The notes beneath the pieces are model-generated. The model did no database searches, was not told the origin of the DNA, and saw only the letters and a program-made list of their open reading frames with translations. Made by a program: the position numbers and the translations under genes. Shown here in pieces: positions 1 through 13,423 of a stretch of DNA of 64,000 nucleotides; position 1 is the stretch's first letter, and every line of letters begins with the position of its first letter. Origin of the DNA: Owenia fusiformis (taxonomy: Eukaryota; Annelida; Polychaeta; Sabellida; Oweniidae). The DNA is taken from NCBI GenBank assembly GCA_903813345.2, contig CAIIXF020000011.1, positions 24,358,166 through 24,422,165 on the forward strand, in the 5' to 3' direction.

Positions 1-1524
1 AGATTTACCATACAGTGAATGAAGATGATTTGTGCCAAATTTGAAGAGCCAAAACACTATGGTTAGAAAGTTATTTAATTTTTTCGAGGTTGCAGTCACC
101 CCTGACTGCGTTTTTCATATTTTCCTAGTACAACTGTCTTTTGAGCAGGTGTCCAAGGCATCGTGTTTTACAACTAACCATTTACAGGAGCTATAGTCCA
201 CCCGCTATGGCTCAGAGGCAGAGTCTATTTGATTTCGTTTAGCAAAATACGAATCTGATAGGGACTGACAATGTTATAAAATGTTTTCCAATGATGTATA
301 CAGGTTAATAATTAATAAGATAAACAGGCTAAATAACTGCTTGGGCTTACACAAGTGTGGATGTATATCGGAATCTATACATGTAAGAAGTCACTCAAAG
401 ATATCCACAAAACAGCATGGCAATATATACACTTCCCGGCAAAAGTTGAGCAAACGTATGACCTGATTGTAAAGCAAGTTTATGTTTGAATTATGATTGG
501 TTTCCTTAATGCAGTAAATCAGGATGAAATGAAGTACTGATGAATTTAATAGAATCGCCAAAGATGCTTTTACACATGAGGATCAGCAAGAGATTGAAAA
601 GGAGGTTTGTCAAGCCTTTGTGGGGAGTGTACCATGTCCTTGTAACATGATAAGATGAAACTAAATGTGAGCCAAACATCACACGAAGTGCAATATATGA
701 TTACAATAAGAAAGTAAGATGCAGTGATATGTCATGAATCACCAGAATGAATAAATGAGGAGTATCACATGATCGAATATCTTTAGAAAGTTTCAGCAAA
801 TGTAAAATGGGTTTTGTAGAGATGATACATAACACGTAACTCATATGAACGCAAGAGTCCATATATCATGCATTCTGTCTCTTCCTTCTTTAATTTCCTG
901 TGTTCGGAGGATATAAGACACTTCTTGTTATATTTGAAGGGAATACACATTGATTGACCCATACAACATCATACATGTTAAAAGCACGCGTTAAAAGGAT
1001 GAGTAGAAAATACAAAGTACATAAAAGAGATTTCAGATTCAACGAGAATCTAATTGTTTAAAGATAACTTAATTATGTTTAATATGGTATCTGTGCAATG
1101 TTGATGTCAATTAATAATATTCAAAATGCAGATTAGTATTTTCATATCAAATTAGAAAATATAAATCATTTTAGTAAAGCAAAATGTATGACCTAGACAA
1201 TCAAAAATGTTCCAGATTAATCACAATATGTATATCAACAGGGTCATACCATATAGTATGCCATTCGAGTTCTAAACATTCAACTAATATATACAACGTA
1301 TCAATTTCCTTATGATTTCCTTATGATACCGGGTTTGTAAAGTATAGTGTATAGAATATAAACAAGACTTCCTCCATGCAACTTTCAGTGTTTCATGCAC
1401 GAAACCAAGATTTTGAACTCATTGTTCATTTCAGGTGAATATTCGTCCCATATTTAACAACACTAGACCCAGCCATTTGAAATGGCCGGTCCCTTAGCAT
1501 ATGAATTCAGGTCTTATTTCTTAC
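1..1524. other. Non-coding stretch, nothing recognised
   Basis: AT-rich sequence with only short open frames. No protein motif, long inverted repeat or tandem array was recognised. Confidence 0.5.
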
Positions 1525-1664
1525 CCCTCCAGACTCTTTACAAAGCGGCCTTGTGCCATCAACTGTCAAGTCGCGTCTAACACGTCTGTGAGTGGCCTCT
1601 GTATCAGCATCATTAACTGTCATAGCATCATCATCGAATGCAAATGGGCAGCTCAAAGCTCCAA
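1525..1664 (-). CDS. Candidate internal exon, unknown protein
   Basis: On the minus strand a 140-nt open segment lies between a good acceptor (pyrimidine-rich, ending TTTTCAG at 1671-1665) and a good donor (GTAAGA at 1524-1519). It reads from phase 1 to phase 0 and encodes about 46 residues with two cysteines, an acidic stretch (FDDDAM) and the basic run HRRVRR. That run resembles a furin-type processing site, which would suit a secreted or membrane protein. No domain family was recognised and no partner exon was found nearby. It lies downstream of the lectin gene's stop codon, so it would belong to another gene. The call rests only on splice signals and an open frame, so chance remains a real possibility. 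Confidence 0.35.
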
Positions 1665-4600
1665 CTGAAAAGGTTGAATATTTATCAACAGACGATTGGA
1701 ACAAACTATGTCAAGCGGAATATACAATTCCGTAAGTGGAGCACAAGTTGAACACGTGACTTTCCCACGATTTGCCGAACCTCAATAAATCGAACACCCA
1801 CATAGAATAGAACTCTTTGAAGATTTTCAACAAAATTTCACTGAATTTCTATGAACAACACGATATATTATGTATATAAAACATAATTTCAGAGAGATGA
1901 GGTTTGTATATGGGTTAGAAACAAGATTTATTGGACAAAAGTTCTGGAATATATAAAAACATATTATTTTCAAATTGAGTCACGTCCAAGTTTGGGTTTA
2001 CCTCAGATTTAGATACCTAAGATTTATTGGACTTATAATACTTCGAATCATTGGACTGAAAGCCACTTGACTTGATCAAACCTTAGTATGAAAGAATTGA
2101 AATCCGAATTCTGTGTCATATGAGGATACAAAAACTTTAGTTTTATACTAGAGCAAACACATGGCCGTCGCCAGAGGGGTTTGTCGGCACACACCATCAT
2201 CTTGAATTTTCCCTCGTAAATTTAATGAAATAACTGATTTGTCGCTATTGTTCAATTTACCTAAAGAATATGAATATTTTGTCTTAAACTCATTTTGATA
2301 CTCAAGTTCTCATGGGCTCTCAATTCACGTTTCATATTTACAACTTAAATGTCGAATCTGTCGAAAGATGTCTGTTTTCGTCAACTTCGGCAGACTGCAT
2401 TTGTTGACTAAATTAGACTGGAGGTTGTTCGTGAAAGTGCTTGTTGCTTTATGTTGGTGCACACATTTTTGAAAACGGGGCCAATTTTTAAGTGGGTTGT
2501 CCAGCTCACAATGAATTCCTTCTTTCGAACAATAGAGTTATTGGATATAAGTTGAAATTGTTGAGCGTTTATCAATTTTATTTCAAAAAGAATACTGGCT
2601 GCGTTAGCTTGGGGGTGGGCAGAAAAAATGTTGGGCCTAAAAATGTAGTGCCCAAAAATGTTGTGGGGTCTCAATTAGTGGGCCTTTTTTGGTCATTACT
2701 TGGCTTTTTTGCCCCCCCCTTGTCAGCTTCTGGATCCACCAGTTTATAAAAATCGCTAAGAAATCTTTTAGTAAGTGGTCTCCTAAGCGAACACATTTCT
2801 TCCTAAAAATTCACCCAATCCAACATTTTACCTTTCGATGCTCAAAGTCAGTGGAACTTAGGTGTATGAATGGAAGGAGTTACTGTAAATGAAATACAAC
2901 ATTCGTCATTTTGAAATCGAAAGTTTGTTGCTCGGGTTTCATAAGAAAAGGTAAACCCACCCTTTAACAGTCAGTTCTATTTATTTACCCTATCAGACTA
3001 TAAGGAAAACGTATATTCACTCCATCGCAATATAACTCTAAAATGTGGCAGTGTTTTTGTTCTTTTTGGCATTGTTATGTTCTATTTACAGAATCGCACT
3101 GAGCTGCAGTGGCAATTTTCTTGTTTGTTATTTATAATCATGACCCATAAACTTAACTTACCAAAAAGAACGCACAAAATTGTGCATTTTGCGAGGAGCA
3201 CCATCATCCAAATGTTAATTCTAACGGATCTGACTCCAATATCCTATATACGGTACCCTTTTTATAGAATGCAAAATCCAGTATGAGTATAAGTGAATTC
3301 AATAGATCTTATAACATATAAGATTCCCTTATCCAATATCAGTATATAATAGCCGCAATCTTATCTGGCTAGTTCTGTTATTATTAACACCCTAGTATGA
3401 CAAGTATAGGTACTAGAACACAGAACTCACAAGGGCAAAGGTCGTGTCAATAAAATATGTAGGGACTTGTAATGCAATACCGTACACTGGTAAGGATTCT
3501 AGCAGAAGGTGCATAAATTGTCTTTAACTCTTTCACTGTAAGTCTGATCTCTAGAGGTTTTAAAGACAAGCGCAACTTTGTAAAACTTTTTTCTTTACTT
3601 TTAAGTCATAAAAAAGTTAAAATTAGTTATAGGGTGGTCCAAAAAATGGGACACTCGTATTTCAAAAATAAATATTGATTTTCTTGATGAAAACATATCA
3701 TATTATATACCACTGTATAGAAAATTTACTTATCTTAAATTTGGTATATCATAAGTTCGGATTTATTATAATATCTGCCAACCAGACGTCATTTTCGTTT
3801 CAAAACGGGTTTTCCAAAACTTGCAAAAGCAAATTAAAAGATCACACATTTTATTTGGTAGTACAGTTGAATTGATAACGAGAGTTACCCTAATGCTAGG
3901 AAGCCAGAAGTAATTATAGTCCATGGTTTGAAATTCCTAGGACGCCTAATGAAGGATCTGGTAACACAATAAAGTGCAGCGATATTTGACCTGATATTTA
4001 CATACCAACACATGTCCAGTATTGCTATTTATTATAGACGGTCGGCGTTTAATATTCTTCGGGCTTTTGGGCTGAATTATGCGAGTGATTAGCAGGAGTG
4101 AAAAATACTCTAGTAAAAACTTAATCCTCCTTTTTACAACTTGGTGTACATACTGCTACAGACCCTATAGAAAATTATATGAAATAAATTTTGAGTGTAT
4201 GATTTAGGTTTCTCAACTATAAATTTCATGTTATTTTTCTTATAAATACAAAGAAATTACGTAATCAGCACATCAACAGTTTGAATTATTTTTTCGATAT
4301 TGGAGATGTAAATGGTATCAATGAATCGTTTTTATATAAAGATGAAATATGCTAAAATTATTGTAGTTTTCCGAAAAATGGGTCTTAATACGTTTTGAGA
4401 TATGGACTGTCACCGTCAGGGGTCAACTATCAATAAAGGGGGGGGGGGGGCGCATTCTTCTTCATTGACTTACTGTGGCTTCGGCTAAAATTAAAATTAT
4501 TTCCCCCCAGTAAGATAATGCTCAGTTGTTTAGACATTACAACAACCACCAAGACTTGGTCGAATTCAAAAAGCTTTGAGAAAAAGTGGTTTTGATAACC

Positions 4601-4746
4601 AGCAGTAATGTCTAAGAATATATTACCATCATAAAATCTGATGATATGCAGCAGTAACGTCGAAAGAGGAATGTAAGGCATTTGATTGCAGATATCTCTT
4701 TTGAGTCTTATAAAATATGTAAAGTGATTCGAATGAAAATATTTAC
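1665..4746. other. Non-coding stretch
   Basis: No supported gene. Around 2600-2670 there are short imperfect repeats of an AAAAATGTTG-like motif that create overlapping open frames on both strands. Near 3634 the sequence GGGTGGTCCAAAAAATGGG resembles a mariner-type terminus, but no partner end was confirmed. A poly-G run of about 10 lies at 4439-4450. Confidence 0.4.
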
Positions 4747-4961
4747 GTTTTTCGACCCCTTGTAATGAGAGGCATATTTCGATCCAAAAGCCAGTTTTGT
4801 CAGCAAACGGCATCATTTTAAGTGACATATGGACCTCCTTAAATATTGGTTCAAATTTTGCTGCACTATATTGTGTTACGAATTCTTCATATTCCGGAGT
4901 CATACCATGGAATATTAGATGGAGCTCTCTTTGGCCAAAATGCCCTAATACGTCACTTCCG
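4747..4961 (-). CDS. Candidate exon, unknown protein
   Basis: This minus-strand open segment has an acceptor with a long pyrimidine run (ending TATTCAG, 4968-4962) and a possible donor GTAAAT (4746-4741). It encodes about 71 residues of ordinary composition, starting near GSDVLGHFGQREL and containing EEFVTQYSAAKFEP and MMPFADKTGFW. The open frame continues beyond the suggested donor to about 4430, with lower-complexity sequence ending in lysines and prolines, so it may instead be a longer open frame. I do not recognise the family. It is listed because its composition is unlike neighbouring non-coding DNA. Confidence 0.25.
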
Positions 4962-5219
4962 CTGAATAGAAAAAAGTAGTATTCAAAAATAAATGTAGTC
5001 CCAACACAATTGTGATCATGACGAGTCAGTAAGCTAGTATGTAGGCACAGTTGTCATCTTTTTGCAATGACAATATGCCATTTTTTCTGAAAATGCGTTT
5101 ATTTGGGTTATCTGAAGGAAAATTTCGAGTCAAGTGGCGCATTAATTTTGCCTTTATTTTTGTGAATTTTAATTTGTCTCGGCAGAGAGAGGGGGTAGTG
5201 TCACAATTGACCAATTATT

Positions 5220-7200
5220 TCAAAAAGTAGATGTTTGGCCCCTATTGAGTGAGGCCACATAAATCCATAACTCGAGATAAAAAGTCAGGCGTTTGCCCTT
5301 TTGCCCATTGACTAGTATGGTGACGTGAATAAGGGCCTATTAGTCACATGTGAAAGTGACCCAAATTTTTTAAAACTACTCAGAATCGCCCAGAATTGAA
5401 GTTTATTAGTGTGAAACATGTTCTGGACGGAGGCAAAAAGGGGAATTTTCATGAACAAATTTAAAGTTTTTGCTGAATCAGCAGTTTTCGCTTTTTACCC
5501 CAAAAACCACCGATTTTGACGATATTTGGCTACAATTTCGTCCTTAATGACCCCTAAATGTCATATGTTGTCGTAAATGGGGAAGCCAATGAGTTGCTAT
5601 TCATAATAAAGATTGAATTTTCCATCTTATGGTTTCCAGTAAAGAATGAAGGTACATATTGGGGGTGCAGTCAGAGATTGGTGAGTTAAGTGTCAATTTT
5701 TGATGTATTTGTTCACTCTTAATGATCAAATTTGTCATCATTTTTCAAATCATGAGGTTGTTGAATGGAATAAAGTATGAAAAAGTGATAATTTTACTAA
5801 GATTTTGCCAAAAAGTAGGCCAAATTTGCCCAATTTTCTGGTTCACGGTTCAGTGATTTTGGCTAAAAATCGCAATATGCAATAAAATACTCAATATCTT
5901 GACACGATAATGTAAAATGTCACCATCAGGCAATGGATTTCATGATGTAAATGAAAAACTAGTCAAATTTAAAGGAAAACCATTGGGTTCTTGGAAAAAT
6001 GACCCCAGGGGTAATGAAGTAGCCATATTTTTCACAATTGCTGTCAGAAAAATCTTAAACTGCACAAAACTTCTTGAAAAACTCTAGTAAATTGGAAAAA
6101 CGCGTTTTTTTGTCAAAGTGTAGCTTAGACATAGCTTTAGAACCTCAGATAGGCCAGTGAGGCCGCATAAATCCATAACTCGACATATAAAGTCAGGCGT
6201 TTGCCCTTTTGCCCATTGACTAGTATTGTGACGTAAATAAGGGCAGTTTTGCCTTTATAAAAATACACTATTAGGGTTTACTCCACACAAGGCGCTAGTG
6301 AAAAGGTTACAAAAAATCTAAATTTAAAATCGAGTTGATAGTTGATTGAAATCAATATTTATCAGTGCGATCACCAGTGTAAATGAACAAACTTTATATT
6401 TTATTTTGTTTACCTTGTGTATATATGTTTTTAGAAAAAAGTATGACGAAATGATTCGGTTAACTTCAAATATTTGACATTTTGTGATGGTGGTCTTGAG
6501 TTTGAAATCTATTGAAAATCGTTCAAAATTCGGATAGATGGCGGAAAAAGCGGTCATATCTTATTTTATTTTAATGTCCTTTCTATGCAAAAATATTTTT
6601 AGTTTTAAAGGGGACATATGGAGCCATATCGTGGTATATTGGGTTATGCACCGAAAATCCTCGTTTTTTCATAATTATTCCGAAGATTCCAATGTTTCCC
6701 CATTGGATTGTATAAGAGCATTTGTCTGTGGAATTAACCCTATTAGCAACATGAGAAATCACTAAAACTGCTATAACTTGGCTCAAAACTTCTCAGAATA
6801 AGGGTTTTGTGGCGTGAAATGTTCATAAGGATGTGAAAAGGGGAAACTATAAAATTGTGCTGAATCAGCACTTTTCGATTTCTAACTTTGAAATTATGGG
6901 TCTTGACGATTATTAGGCACCGTTTAGGCATTAACCTTCTGAAAGTTGCCTGAAATGTCATTCTGTGAAGGCCTGCAATCTGCGTTGGGTAAACGTTGAA
7001 TAATTTTGCCAAATTTTGCCTGATAAAGGATGTATTGTAACAGTTTTAGATGTCAGAATTGCTCACGCCAATTTTTCTGAGATATGTTATCATATTTGAA
7101 CTAAATATATGGCTGAATTTGATTAAATGAGCCTACAATCGGCTAAAATTTGAAGAAGGGTATCTAATTGGTCAAATTTTGTCAGTTATTTTGATCTGAA
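5220..7200. repeat. Diverged direct repeats, about 0.9 kb period
   Basis: A block of about 80 bp containing GTCAGGCGTTTGCCCTTTTG occurs at 5258-5335 and again at 6168-6243, almost unchanged. A weaker relation links 5395-5600 with 6770-6960; both carry a GCTGAATCAGCA-type dyad (5472, 6860). The region looks like an old tandem duplication or satellite. The short open frames here are fortuitous. Confidence 0.6.
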
Positions 7201-7255
7201 AAGAAGTTAATGATAGGAAACCACTGAAACACTGACCAAGGACCTCGTGCAGTAT

Positions 7256-7945
7256 GGCAAGTGACTTTAGACAGTCATACTTTTCACCATGAGTACTTTC
7301 TGGCCATAAATACAGTGGTTTTTATTAAAACAATATGTTTTCTTTCAAGTGAAGTCCCCATGATAGTAAAATATCAATCCAACTCTCTGAAAAAGTATGG
7401 ATTAGGGCCCCACCCTGGTACTCTTTAAAAAGTGTTAGGCTTATTTTCTAAAAAGAGGATCTTGCTTTTCTCAATTTAAACACATCAAAAGTTTTTTCTA
7501 CACTATGTGAACAATTTCTGAAAAGGGGATGCATATTGAAATACGTTAAAGTTCAAAACCACATATCCCATGTTATTTTCCCATAGGGAAAACTTGTGCT
7601 ACCCATTGTTTTCAGCATCATTTTGGTCATCGAAAATTGATATATTCAAAACTAGACTTTCGATACAATTATATTTTTGAAGATATTTTAGACCCCTTAT
7701 TGAATAATCTTTTCATGCAATAAAAATCAGAAAAGGGAGATCCTCTTTTGACTAAATAGGTTCAATATTTTGAAAAAAATGTTCATAAAAATGTTCATAA
7801 TTTTTCGAATTGTTCGATTGATATTTTTATCATCATCTGGGTACTTCACATGAAAGAAAACATATTGTTTTAATAAAAAACACTGTATTTATGCCCAGAA
7901 AGTACTCATGGTGAAAGATATGACCGTCTAAAATCACTTGCCATT
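7256..7945. repeat. Inverted repeat with ~108-bp arms
   Basis: The arm at 7256-7363 is the reverse complement of 7838-7945 with few mismatches. Both contain AACAATATG/CATATTGTT and GAGTACTTTCTGG/CCAGAAAGTACTC. The loop is about 475 bp and non-coding. No target duplication was identified, so it may be a miniature transposon or a local inverted duplication. Confidence 0.7.
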
Positions 7946-9590
7946 CTGCAATTTTTGCAACAAATTAGCCAAATTTTAGTGTCATGGTCCAGTGACTTTT
8001 GTCAATCAAACACTGTAATCAGTACAAAGAGGCTTCCTCGGCTCCTTGGAGGTTCAGTTATATAGATCACAAGTGATGTCGTCATTTAAATGTGAAAATC
8101 TTAAGTTCACAATACAAATACTTGGCCAAAATTCAAACCACCCCAAGGCTAGTTAACTGCCCATAAAATGCTTAATTACCAATAGATCACTATTAAACTG
8201 CACTAACAATCTCGAAATACTCCATTCTTTCAGAAAAATATCATTTTGCGCCAAAAATGATTGAACCATGACGCTTTTGTATCAAACTCTTGCGATGAGA
8301 ATGAAGTTCAAGTGTAATCAATTTAAGGGTAATTGGCATTCACTCTGGTGTACTCTGAAGTTGTTTTTGAATCCTTCCCTTGAAGTATCTACGTGACCGA
8401 TTGAGTATAGGAAGATGGTTGTAATAAGGTCCCAGAGTAACCCATTGAATAGGATACAATGCCCATGGGTCATAATGCATATTATGTTTCAAAAACCCAC
8501 AATGCAAATTCTTTTAACAAATAGCTATTTATAGAATATGGCAAATCTTGTTTAGCATAATGAAAGTCGGTACGTCCAATGTTTTTTAAGTTGACAACGG
8601 TGACTGTAGCATCATTTGCTGGCCATTTAAAGAACCTGTCCAACATTTCTTCCACTTATCTGCAAATAGACGTGTACACTTTGTGCTATGTTTTTGAAGA
8701 CACGTGTGCATTCATTGATGAATAGCTCTTATCCTGAAATATGTCAACAATCCTAGAACCATTGCAGAGCTCAAACTAGAGATAACACGGAAGATATTAA
8801 GGACGTTTGAGAGTCTATCAGCAGAGAGGCGGTGCCCATTTGGAGCACATTCTTTATATGGGAAGCAAATGAGTCATACACATGCTACAGTCAAGACACT
8901 TGCTCAACTTTACCATCTTTTGGACCATCTTTACTGATGCTACAAAATAGTTTCATCGTAATACCTTTTAGGACGATAGGCTCCTTGGCACCATCATTAT
9001 TATTTATGGACATCAATGAATGACGATATATCCACTACATGTACACTAAATGTTGACAAGTTGTTGAATGTGATAATTCCTATTAAAAATTGTATTTCAG
9101 TGCTAAAAAGCAGAGAACAGAGGGTATAGGTAATTTGCAGTTTTCCCTAGAAAACACTCTTACTTTCCCATCACCAGGCCAACATTTTCTTCTTATATTC
9201 ACGTCGGGAAAGGGTTAAAAAGATATGCATTGTTAGGTATCTGGGTTGTTTTTTCTGAAACACTTATGAACACTCATGTACAAGTTATCTTAAAAATTAC
9301 TCTAAATGTTCACAGCTTAACAAATATTTATTTCTACTTTCTATCTTTATGTTTCACTTATAAATATTATTGCTCTTGATATATAATTACTTTCAAAACG
9401 TTGAGTATACACTTGACGAACATGCACACGGCTGACAACAAATAGTACACATGTTGACAATTTATTTCTTAACTAAATGTAACAGGGCTGTTTCATGAAT
9501 TTACATTTTTATTATTTTATGTTGATCGATCCCTATTTATATCCTTTTTCTCGATTTCACAGGTCCCCTTTACCCACGCCCTATCACACC
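7946..9590. other. Non-coding stretch
   Basis: No coding frame, long repeat or RNA gene recognised. Confidence 0.4.
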
Positions 9591-11230
9591 AAACCAGTTT
9601 CCAATCCAGTTCTACTAAAAACTTGTAAAACGGACTAAAACATAATTAGCTACTTCGTTCATAAATAGTCTTCAATACGTCCATCTCATTCGCAGTTCGT
9701 CCATGTCGGTGTGAACACGTATAATTGCAATTGATATCCGATTGCACAACGGCGTATCGGGAATTGTGTTCCCAGTCTAGTAGGTCATCTCGTTGTGACG
9801 ATTCTGAAATTTCAAAATTCTGAATCACCTTCCCGTCCGAGCACGTTCATGAAGTTTGTAAATAGACCTTAGAAAGTTGCAACTACGTTCATTCCGTCCG
9901 CACACAGTTTAAAATCAGTTTTGAAAAACGCAATGGCAACTAGTTTGGTGTGATAGCTATATGTTTGCTATAACTCGTTCATAAGCAGCCTTTAATACGC
10001 CTTCAATCAGTTTAAACCCGTTTGTTATTAGTTCTACCTCGTTCTTAATACATTCTCAGATAATTAAAAAGTCCTAAAAACGTTCTAGGAATGACATAAG
10101 ACAGTTCCGTTCGTAGTACGTCAAGCTCTTCTTAAGTACGTTGTCACTTGTTTTAATTGCAGAACGTGAAATTTTGAGCTACTGGAGAGGTTAAGCTAAC
10201 GATGTTTTTCACAACGTAACCGTGAACGCAAAGTACAAAAATTAACAAAGGAATGTATCGAGCGCTCAAAGTTTTATGCGCGCTAAGTCTACTTCAGATA
10301 CTCTTTCAGCTTCAGAGTTTCGGGTTTAGAACGGGAGATTTGAATATTTGACGTTGGGTCAACGGGAACCATTTTACTCGTGTCTATTGAACACTATGCT
10401 GTCAATTTTGATTTCGATGCACAGTTGAATTCTTGCTGAACACGATGATGTATGTCATGCATGATTTAGCGCCAAAAATCTTACGAAACGAGCTCGTTTA
10501 AAATATGTATTAGAAAACCAGCTATAAAACCGCATCAATGTCATATTATAGAATCATTACACGCTATGGTGTAGTCTAAACAAACACTGGATTTGAACGG
10601 CTATTTATATGAGAAGGCTACATGAATTTGTATATGGTCGAGTGATACGTACAGGTTCAGTTTCGATTATATATGCAAAGCTTAACCTCTCCACTCTAAG
10701 TTGACCTACCCGTTCGAGTACGTTCATGAAGTTTGTAAATAGACCCCAAATGGTTCTAAGTACGTCCAGTCAGTTCGTTCACATAGTAGAGTTACCCGCC
10801 AAACTAGTTCTCAAACGTTTTTTCCAGTCCTTCTAAAAACTTGTAAAACGGGCTTAACCTCGCTGTGATCGGAAAATATGTCTAAAATAATTAACCAATT
10901 CATCCATAAACAGTCTTCAAAACGTCCACCCTTTCGCAGTTCGTTGAAAACGCACCATGTCGGTCAAAGCCCATTCTCTTATACGTCGTAGCACAGGAAG
11001 TTTACGACGACGTTATATACGACGTTGGTACAAGTATTTTCCGCGGGAGATTCGTAAGTAGTCATTTTTTCGACGTTTTGACAGGATACGGTTCTTTCCT
11101 TTTCGTAGAAACATTGACCATACCATGCAGAGATACCTCTAGTATCACTATGTCTTAACATTTTGTCTGAACACGGTATAAAACCTCTCAAACCTTCTAG
11201 AAAGCACGACAATTTTTTTGAACTTCTGAA
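9590..11230. repeat. Diverged duplicated block rich in CGTTC/ACGTCC motifs
   Basis: The segment near 9600-9860 recurs at about 10710-10960. Shared words include CTAAAAACTTGTAAAACGG, TTCGCAGTTCGT, CCATGTCGGT and GTTCATGAAGTTTGTAAAT. A further piece (9968-10060, TCTACCTCGTTC) recurs inside element A at 25744-25790. The whole looks like an old dispersed repeat that has been locally duplicated. Open frames on the minus strand here share no known domain. Confidence 0.55.
10180..10693. mobile_element. Small AT-rich inverted-repeat element
   Basis: The sequence TGGAGAGGTTAAGCT at the left end is exactly mirrored by AGCTTAACCTCTCCA at the right end, bounding about 0.5 kb of non-coding DNA inside the CGTTC-rich repeat. 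No clear target duplication is visible (flanks CTAC and CTCT), so superfamily and exact ends are open. Confidence 0.45.
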
Positions 11231-11284
11231 AACTTGTAGATGATTTTGAAAAAAAACCTGAAGTCAGTCTAAACAGTATTTGTT

Positions 11285-11410
11285 AACTTATTGGAAGTTA
11301 TAAGAGTTTGTTACAGACGCCAACCGCCACCCGCCGATCACCAACCACCGTCAAAAACGGAGACCATAACAATATGTCACCACTTTTTGGTGGTGACATA
11401 AAAAGAAAAT
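11285..11410 (+). repeat. GCC-rich stretch followed by hairpin terminus
   Basis: A CCGCC/CCACC-rich stretch (11318-11350) is followed by ACAATAT, the perfect stem GTCACCAC...GTGGTGAC around a T-rich loop, then ATAAAAA. The same order (GCC-rich, ACAATAT, stem-loop, ATAAAAA) recurs at 18940-19035, at the end of the 163-bp array, with a different stem sequence. Confidence 0.55.
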
Positions 11411-11871
11411 CATAATCTTGATTCGTATTTCAACAATATTTGTCATGAAGGCAGCTTGAAGGAAAACCGTATATTGGAAGGACTTATTTCTATATGGGCA
11501 GACTGGAATCGACGATTTCGAATTGGAACCTTTTTAGCTTAAATCAATCGAAATCACCCCCATGGCTTTTTAACACGATAGCTTCTATTGCTTGGGGTAC
11601 ATCGACTTGTTTGTCTGATTCAAAATATAACCTTCATTAAAATGGCGTATTAGTGATCGATCAAATAGTAAGTAGTATAGGAATTATAATTTTTCAGTTG
11701 ATTGCGAAATCTGTGTCAGATTCTCTCGTGGAATCCATTCAGCCTCTTAACCCCTGCCTGAATTTGAAGTTTAAGGCATGTTTTTCAAAATTTCAATACC
11801 CACTTCTATTTGCATTACAAATGAGTTCAGAAAATTGAGAAATTTTTGAGTTATCTTTTCACTGAGTATCC

Positions 11872-12161
11872 TCAAGTCCAGATTCGCCACTGGACCTCAT
11901 AATAATTCCAACTAGGATCTGTTTCAACATCAATTGGAGGTACATTCTCCTTGGTCTTGGACAGAAGTTGACAATTGTTTGTAGAATTGTGTGCACTACC
12001 ATATCGTCGAAAATTGAAAGCAACGCAATAAATATTTGAACAACACCAACGGGCGCAATCAAGCCGAGACCTTTTCATAGCCTTTTCCAGAATATGGGCT
12101 ACAATTCTTTCTCCAGTTGTTTCGAGACAATCAGTTACTTCCTTTCGTGTTGCTGGGATCA
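11872..12161 (-). CDS. Lectin-type gene, last exon: PAN/apple domain
   Basis: This is the terminal coding exon of the gene read leftward from 17.6 kb. It has an acceptor (TTGTTTTCAG just above 12161), enters in phase 1, which matches the EGF exon, and ends at TGA (11874-11872). It encodes 96 codons. The pattern SRLDCARWCCSNIYCVAFNF, followed by a cysteine in NNCQLL and an aromatic DPSWNYYEV end, fits the PAN/apple fold. That cysteine-rich module mediates protein or carbohydrate contacts in extracellular proteins. The phase fit with the EGF exon makes a joint gene likely. The 3'UTR and poly(A) signal were not located. Confidence 0.75.
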
Positions 12162-12214
12162 CTGAAAACAAATAATGGAACGGATAGGAATAGTGCCTGC
12201 AGTTATCCATTGTA

Positions 12215-13420
12215 CAGCGAGCGAGGCCTCGACGATGTCTTGAGCTTGAATGTGCGCTTGGCGAAAAGCTGATAATAATATAAACGAAGAGGTGTATTAT
12301 ACAACGTAATAAGCTGTAATCACAGAGAATCGTTGAAAATAACCTTTCTCGTATAATAGTCGATTATTAATTTTGTATGATAGCGGAAACAATATCATAT
12401 TAGGTATCTTATATTATTTCTAATTATTCTAGCATGTAGTTTATCATACACATATAATATCAAATACCACCCCACAATCCACAATCATTGAAGAAATACA
12501 CCTCAACATGCACATTAAAGCTTTGGTTTATTTTATCACAATTTGTCTCCACTTTTCAAACCAGAGGGATATTTTACATGAAATAAAAGGGAAGTTTGAC
12601 CAAGCTACACTAAACTAGATGTGAGCCTGAAGATCTGATATGTATAAAACACAAACGCCGACCGAAACATATATCTATCTAGCCGGTTCATTCTCTGTTT
12701 AACGCACTTTTTGCATAATTGCACTTCAATAATGTTGCAAAGGGCATTTCGATATTGATAAAAACAAATGAGTTGCATAATCAAATCGACATGTAGCGGG
12801 CATGTAGCCATCAAGGTTAATTCAATAAAATAACAGTGTATAGAACATAGACTATTTTCGTGGAGAACAAAAATAACCCTTCTTTTCTTTTACGAGCTCT
12901 TGATATCATCGTGGCTTTGCTCGCGATGACAGTTTACAGAGGGGTGTGATGACTAATTGTTAATTGGCACTTCATTGATTTGTGGTACATTATATCTGAA
13001 GACTTTAATGATATCAATATCTGATGCTTTTGATTGTAGAAATCCTGAAAAGTGAAGCCAAAGCTAAAGTTTCTATTCCATCAAAAAGTTTTTGATACCG
13101 GTGTCAACGTAGGAATAACCGATGTCAATGTAGGAAACGCCGGGGTCAACATCGGAATATTCATATTTCTAGGATGTATCATTCAGATACTAATATAAAT
13201 CAAATCTTTCAGTTTTTTAACTAGCAAAGAAAGTAACAAACAGCAGAAGGTCATGGATTCTCATAATGATAGACTACGATGTATATTATCCTAAACTCCA
13301 TATTAATGTGGTTACATTTACTTTAACTAAAGAGGGGGGGGGGGTATTGTTGTTAGTTGTTGCTAGGACGTAATTTATTGGAATATGAATACAAAGGATC
13401 AGCAAAGTGTAACATACAAG
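12215..13420. other. Intron between EGF and PAN exons
   Basis: AT-rich and non-coding. At 13097-13160 there is a short minisatellite of three units of about 21 bp (variants of CCGGTGTCAACGTAGGAA). A G run of about 12 lies near 13334-13346. Confidence 0.5.
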
Positions 13421-13423
13421 TAC

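Noticed and set aside
2408-2749. Overlapping frames on both strands
   Set aside because: Short, motif-free, created by local repeats of an AAAATGTTG-like word.
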